16,314 nucleotides of DNA from Bacillota bacterium (GTDB taxonomy: Bacteria > Bacillota > Proteinivoracia > UBA4975), in NCBI GenBank assembly GCA_012727415.1, contig JAAYHI010000098.1:1-16314 (forward strand), in the 5' to 3' direction. Positions 15,370 to 16,314 of the stretch are shown one piece after another. A program made the position numbers and the translations under genes. The notes beneath the pieces are model-generated. The model was not told the origin of the DNA, did not search any database, and was given only the letters and a program-made list of their open reading frames with translations. How positions within the stretch are numbered: position 1 is the stretch's first letter; every line of letters begins with the position of its first letter.

Positions 15370-15389
15370 TTTATGTCCATGCACAGTCG

Positions 15390-15824
15390 TAGATCGATAT
15401 CGTTAAACCTGGAAACCACAAGGTACAGCAGGTTATTGTTGTCCAGCTTAGTAATTTGTTTGTCAAAGTCAAAGTGCTCAATAATCTCCCGAGCGTTTTT
15501 AGAAAAGCCATTTATATAATTCCGCAAGTTTGCAGCGATGTTATCCGGGTCATCCAGAAGCTTTTGGAAGTCATACTTGCTGGTATTATTGAAGTCTTGC
15601 TCAGAGATTTTGTTCAGGACTGGATCAACATTCTGTAAAGATGACATCCGCAGTTGCTTGTATCTCTCAAGGACTTTCTCCTTGGTAGGAGCCAAGACGT
15701 CGTCAAAGCGCTTGAGAACGCACATGGGCAATATTACATCGCCATACTGCTCCTTACGATAAGGCCCCCGGAGCAATTCTGCAATACTCCAAATGAAGTT
15801 TACCTTGTCTTGAAATCCATTCAT
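15390..15824 (-). pseudogene. hsdM: hsdM 5' part: N-terminal helical domain of HsdM, cut off by an insert
   Basis: About 145 codons starting at the ATG at 15824 (MNGFQDKVNFIWSIAELLRG), chosen because GGGAGGGG lies 7 bases upstream; the TTG at 15851 overlaps that region. The domain contains the familiar HsdM_N features (ILPMCVLKRFDDVL and LLYLVVSRFNDIDL). After DIDL the frame enters foreign sequence and stops at 15345 after 14 unrelated residues. The expected continuation HPDTVSNLEMGYIF is found at 15058 downward, in the same strand. This domain normally contacts HsdS and DNA, so its separation should prevent a working complex. Confidence 0.9.
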
Positions 15825-15931
15825 TCCCTGTCCCCTCCCATCATTCTGCAAACAACATCAATAACACGTAATAACATGCATCTCTTCCCGATAGATTTTG
15901 GGTTTCTGCTTAAAACCTGCTAGTTGTATTT

Positions 15932-15940
15932 ATTATAGCA
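15932..15940 (-). promoter_or_regulatory. Extended -10 promoter element upstream of the hsd operon
   Basis: On the minus strand TGCTATAAT is a perfect extended -10 (TGnTATAAT), located 108 bases upstream of the hsdM start. No good -35 hexamer lies 16-18 bases further upstream, which is common for extended -10 promoters. It would drive hsdM-hsdS-hsdR. Confidence 0.55.
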
Positions 15941-16164
15941 GAGACCAGTAACAATTTCTCCCTTGTTGAAACTATATGTTTCCCTGCGCACGCTGGCTGT
16001 CACTAACCAAGGCCTGCAGATTCATATTTCTCCTACCCTTGTAGTCTTTAAATTAGAAACCTAACTAACAAAGACAAAAGAAACCCTGCATTTAACTCCC
16101 TACTTTGTAGAATCATCGCGGAAACAGAAAACCGCACATAAAGGAAAATAATTCCCCCTGTCGA

Positions 16165-16284
16165 AATGATTAGAAGGGGGTGTTTTCTATGAATTGGGAT
16201 TTTTAATTACAGGATTACTCGCATTAGTTGGTTCATTAGGTGGTGCATGGGGTCAAGCCCATTTTTGTCTGTAAAATTGCCTCT
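16165..16284 (+). other. Possible frameshifted start of a small membrane protein, in an otherwise gene-free stretch
   Basis: From 15941 to 16314 I find no intact gene. A good ribosome site (AGAAGGGGGTG) lies 6 bases before ATG at 16189, but the frame stops after five codons at TAA (16204). With one more T in the five-T run at 16200-16204 the frame would read MNWDFLITGLLALVGSLGGA and continue to a stop near 16281, an N-terminal TM helix typical of small membrane proteins. CCCCC at 16153-16157 can pair with the GGGGG of the ribosome site. Decayed gene or chance; low confidence. Confidence 0.25.
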
Positions 16285-16314
16285 GGCAAACTCCTATTTA
16301 TGCACTAATCCGGC

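Larger units (their letters stand above)
15066..15388 (-). mobile_element. Insert of about 325 bp interrupting hsdM, origin unknown
   Basis: The insert separates two hsdM parts that would otherwise be continuous. It is flanked by GTAGA at 15061-15065 and at 15389-15393, a possible 5-bp target duplication. Alternatively, only the dinucleotide GT (15058-15059 and 15389-15390) was duplicated; removing the insert on that model restores the canonical DLHPD reading, while the 5-bp model leaves an extra Gln (DLQHPD). The ends GGGTGTGTC and, inverted, GACTGTGC are only loosely similar. TAAGCTGTT occurs inverted at 15082-15090 and 15326-15334. No transposase is encoded, so it could be a non-autonomous element or a transferred scrap carrying two small ORFs. 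Confidence 0.65.

Noticed and set aside
1..16314. CRISPR array
   Set aside because: No regularly spaced short repeats were seen anywhere; the only clear direct repeat is the pair inside hsdS.

Overview
The window comes from a bacterial chromosome, most likely a low- to mid-GC Firmicute of clostridial type. The support is indirect: strong AGGAGG-like ribosome binding sites before most genes, frequent TTG and GTG starts, sigma-A-like promoters, tRNA genes with encoded CCA, and gene families common in Clostridia (SpoIIM/DUF95 protein, circular bacteriocin, P5C dehydrogenase of the ALDH4 type, an ndk-cheR pair). No genus can be named from the sequence alone. Almost every protein gene lies on the minus strand; the three tRNA genes lie on the plus strand.

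Layout. (1) 1-300: tRNA-Gln (5' end cut off), tRNA-Lys and tRNA-Leu, closed by a hairpin terminator that can serve both strands. (2) 326-3260: housekeeping genes, namely cheR (chemoreceptor methyltransferase) overlapped by ndk (nucleoside diphosphate kinase), then a large 1-pyrroline-5-carboxylate dehydrogenase gene with a TTG start and its own terminator. (3) 3445-9066: an eight-gene, tightly packed minus-strand operon that I read as a circular bacteriocin cluster. In transcription order it has a 60-aa two-TM candidate immunity protein, an ABC ATPase, a large ABC-exporter-like membrane protein, a SpoIIM/DUF95 membrane protein, another polytopic membrane protein, a second ABC ATPase, its ABC-2-type permease, and finally a 79-aa precursor. 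The precursor has a 20-aa leader ending Ala-Asn and a 59-aa hydrophobic core with the pattern of gassericin A/butyrivibriocin AR10-type circular peptides. (4) 9114-15940: a type I restriction-modification operon in the order hsdM-hsdS-hsdR. hsdR looks intact, hsdS has one in-frame TAA between its two halves, and hsdM is split by an insert of about 325 bp carrying two tiny overlapping ORFs. (5) 15941-16314: no intact gene, only a possible frameshifted small membrane-protein start near the right edge.

How the parts work together. In the bacteriocin cluster the precursor would have its leader removed, be joined head to tail and be exported with the DUF95 protein, the large membrane protein and one ABC ATPase. 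The small two-TM protein and the other ABC pair would protect the producer. The restriction locus looks decayed: without intact M and S subunits HsdR should not form a working restriction enzyme, unless the half-S polypeptides assemble or the stop is read through.

Most notable items: the unusually acidic, lysine- and arginine-free candidate circular bacteriocin; the small insert in hsdM, with boundary models that can be tested; and the single-codon lesion in hsdS. Family assignments are from recognised motifs and remembered family patterns, not from searches.
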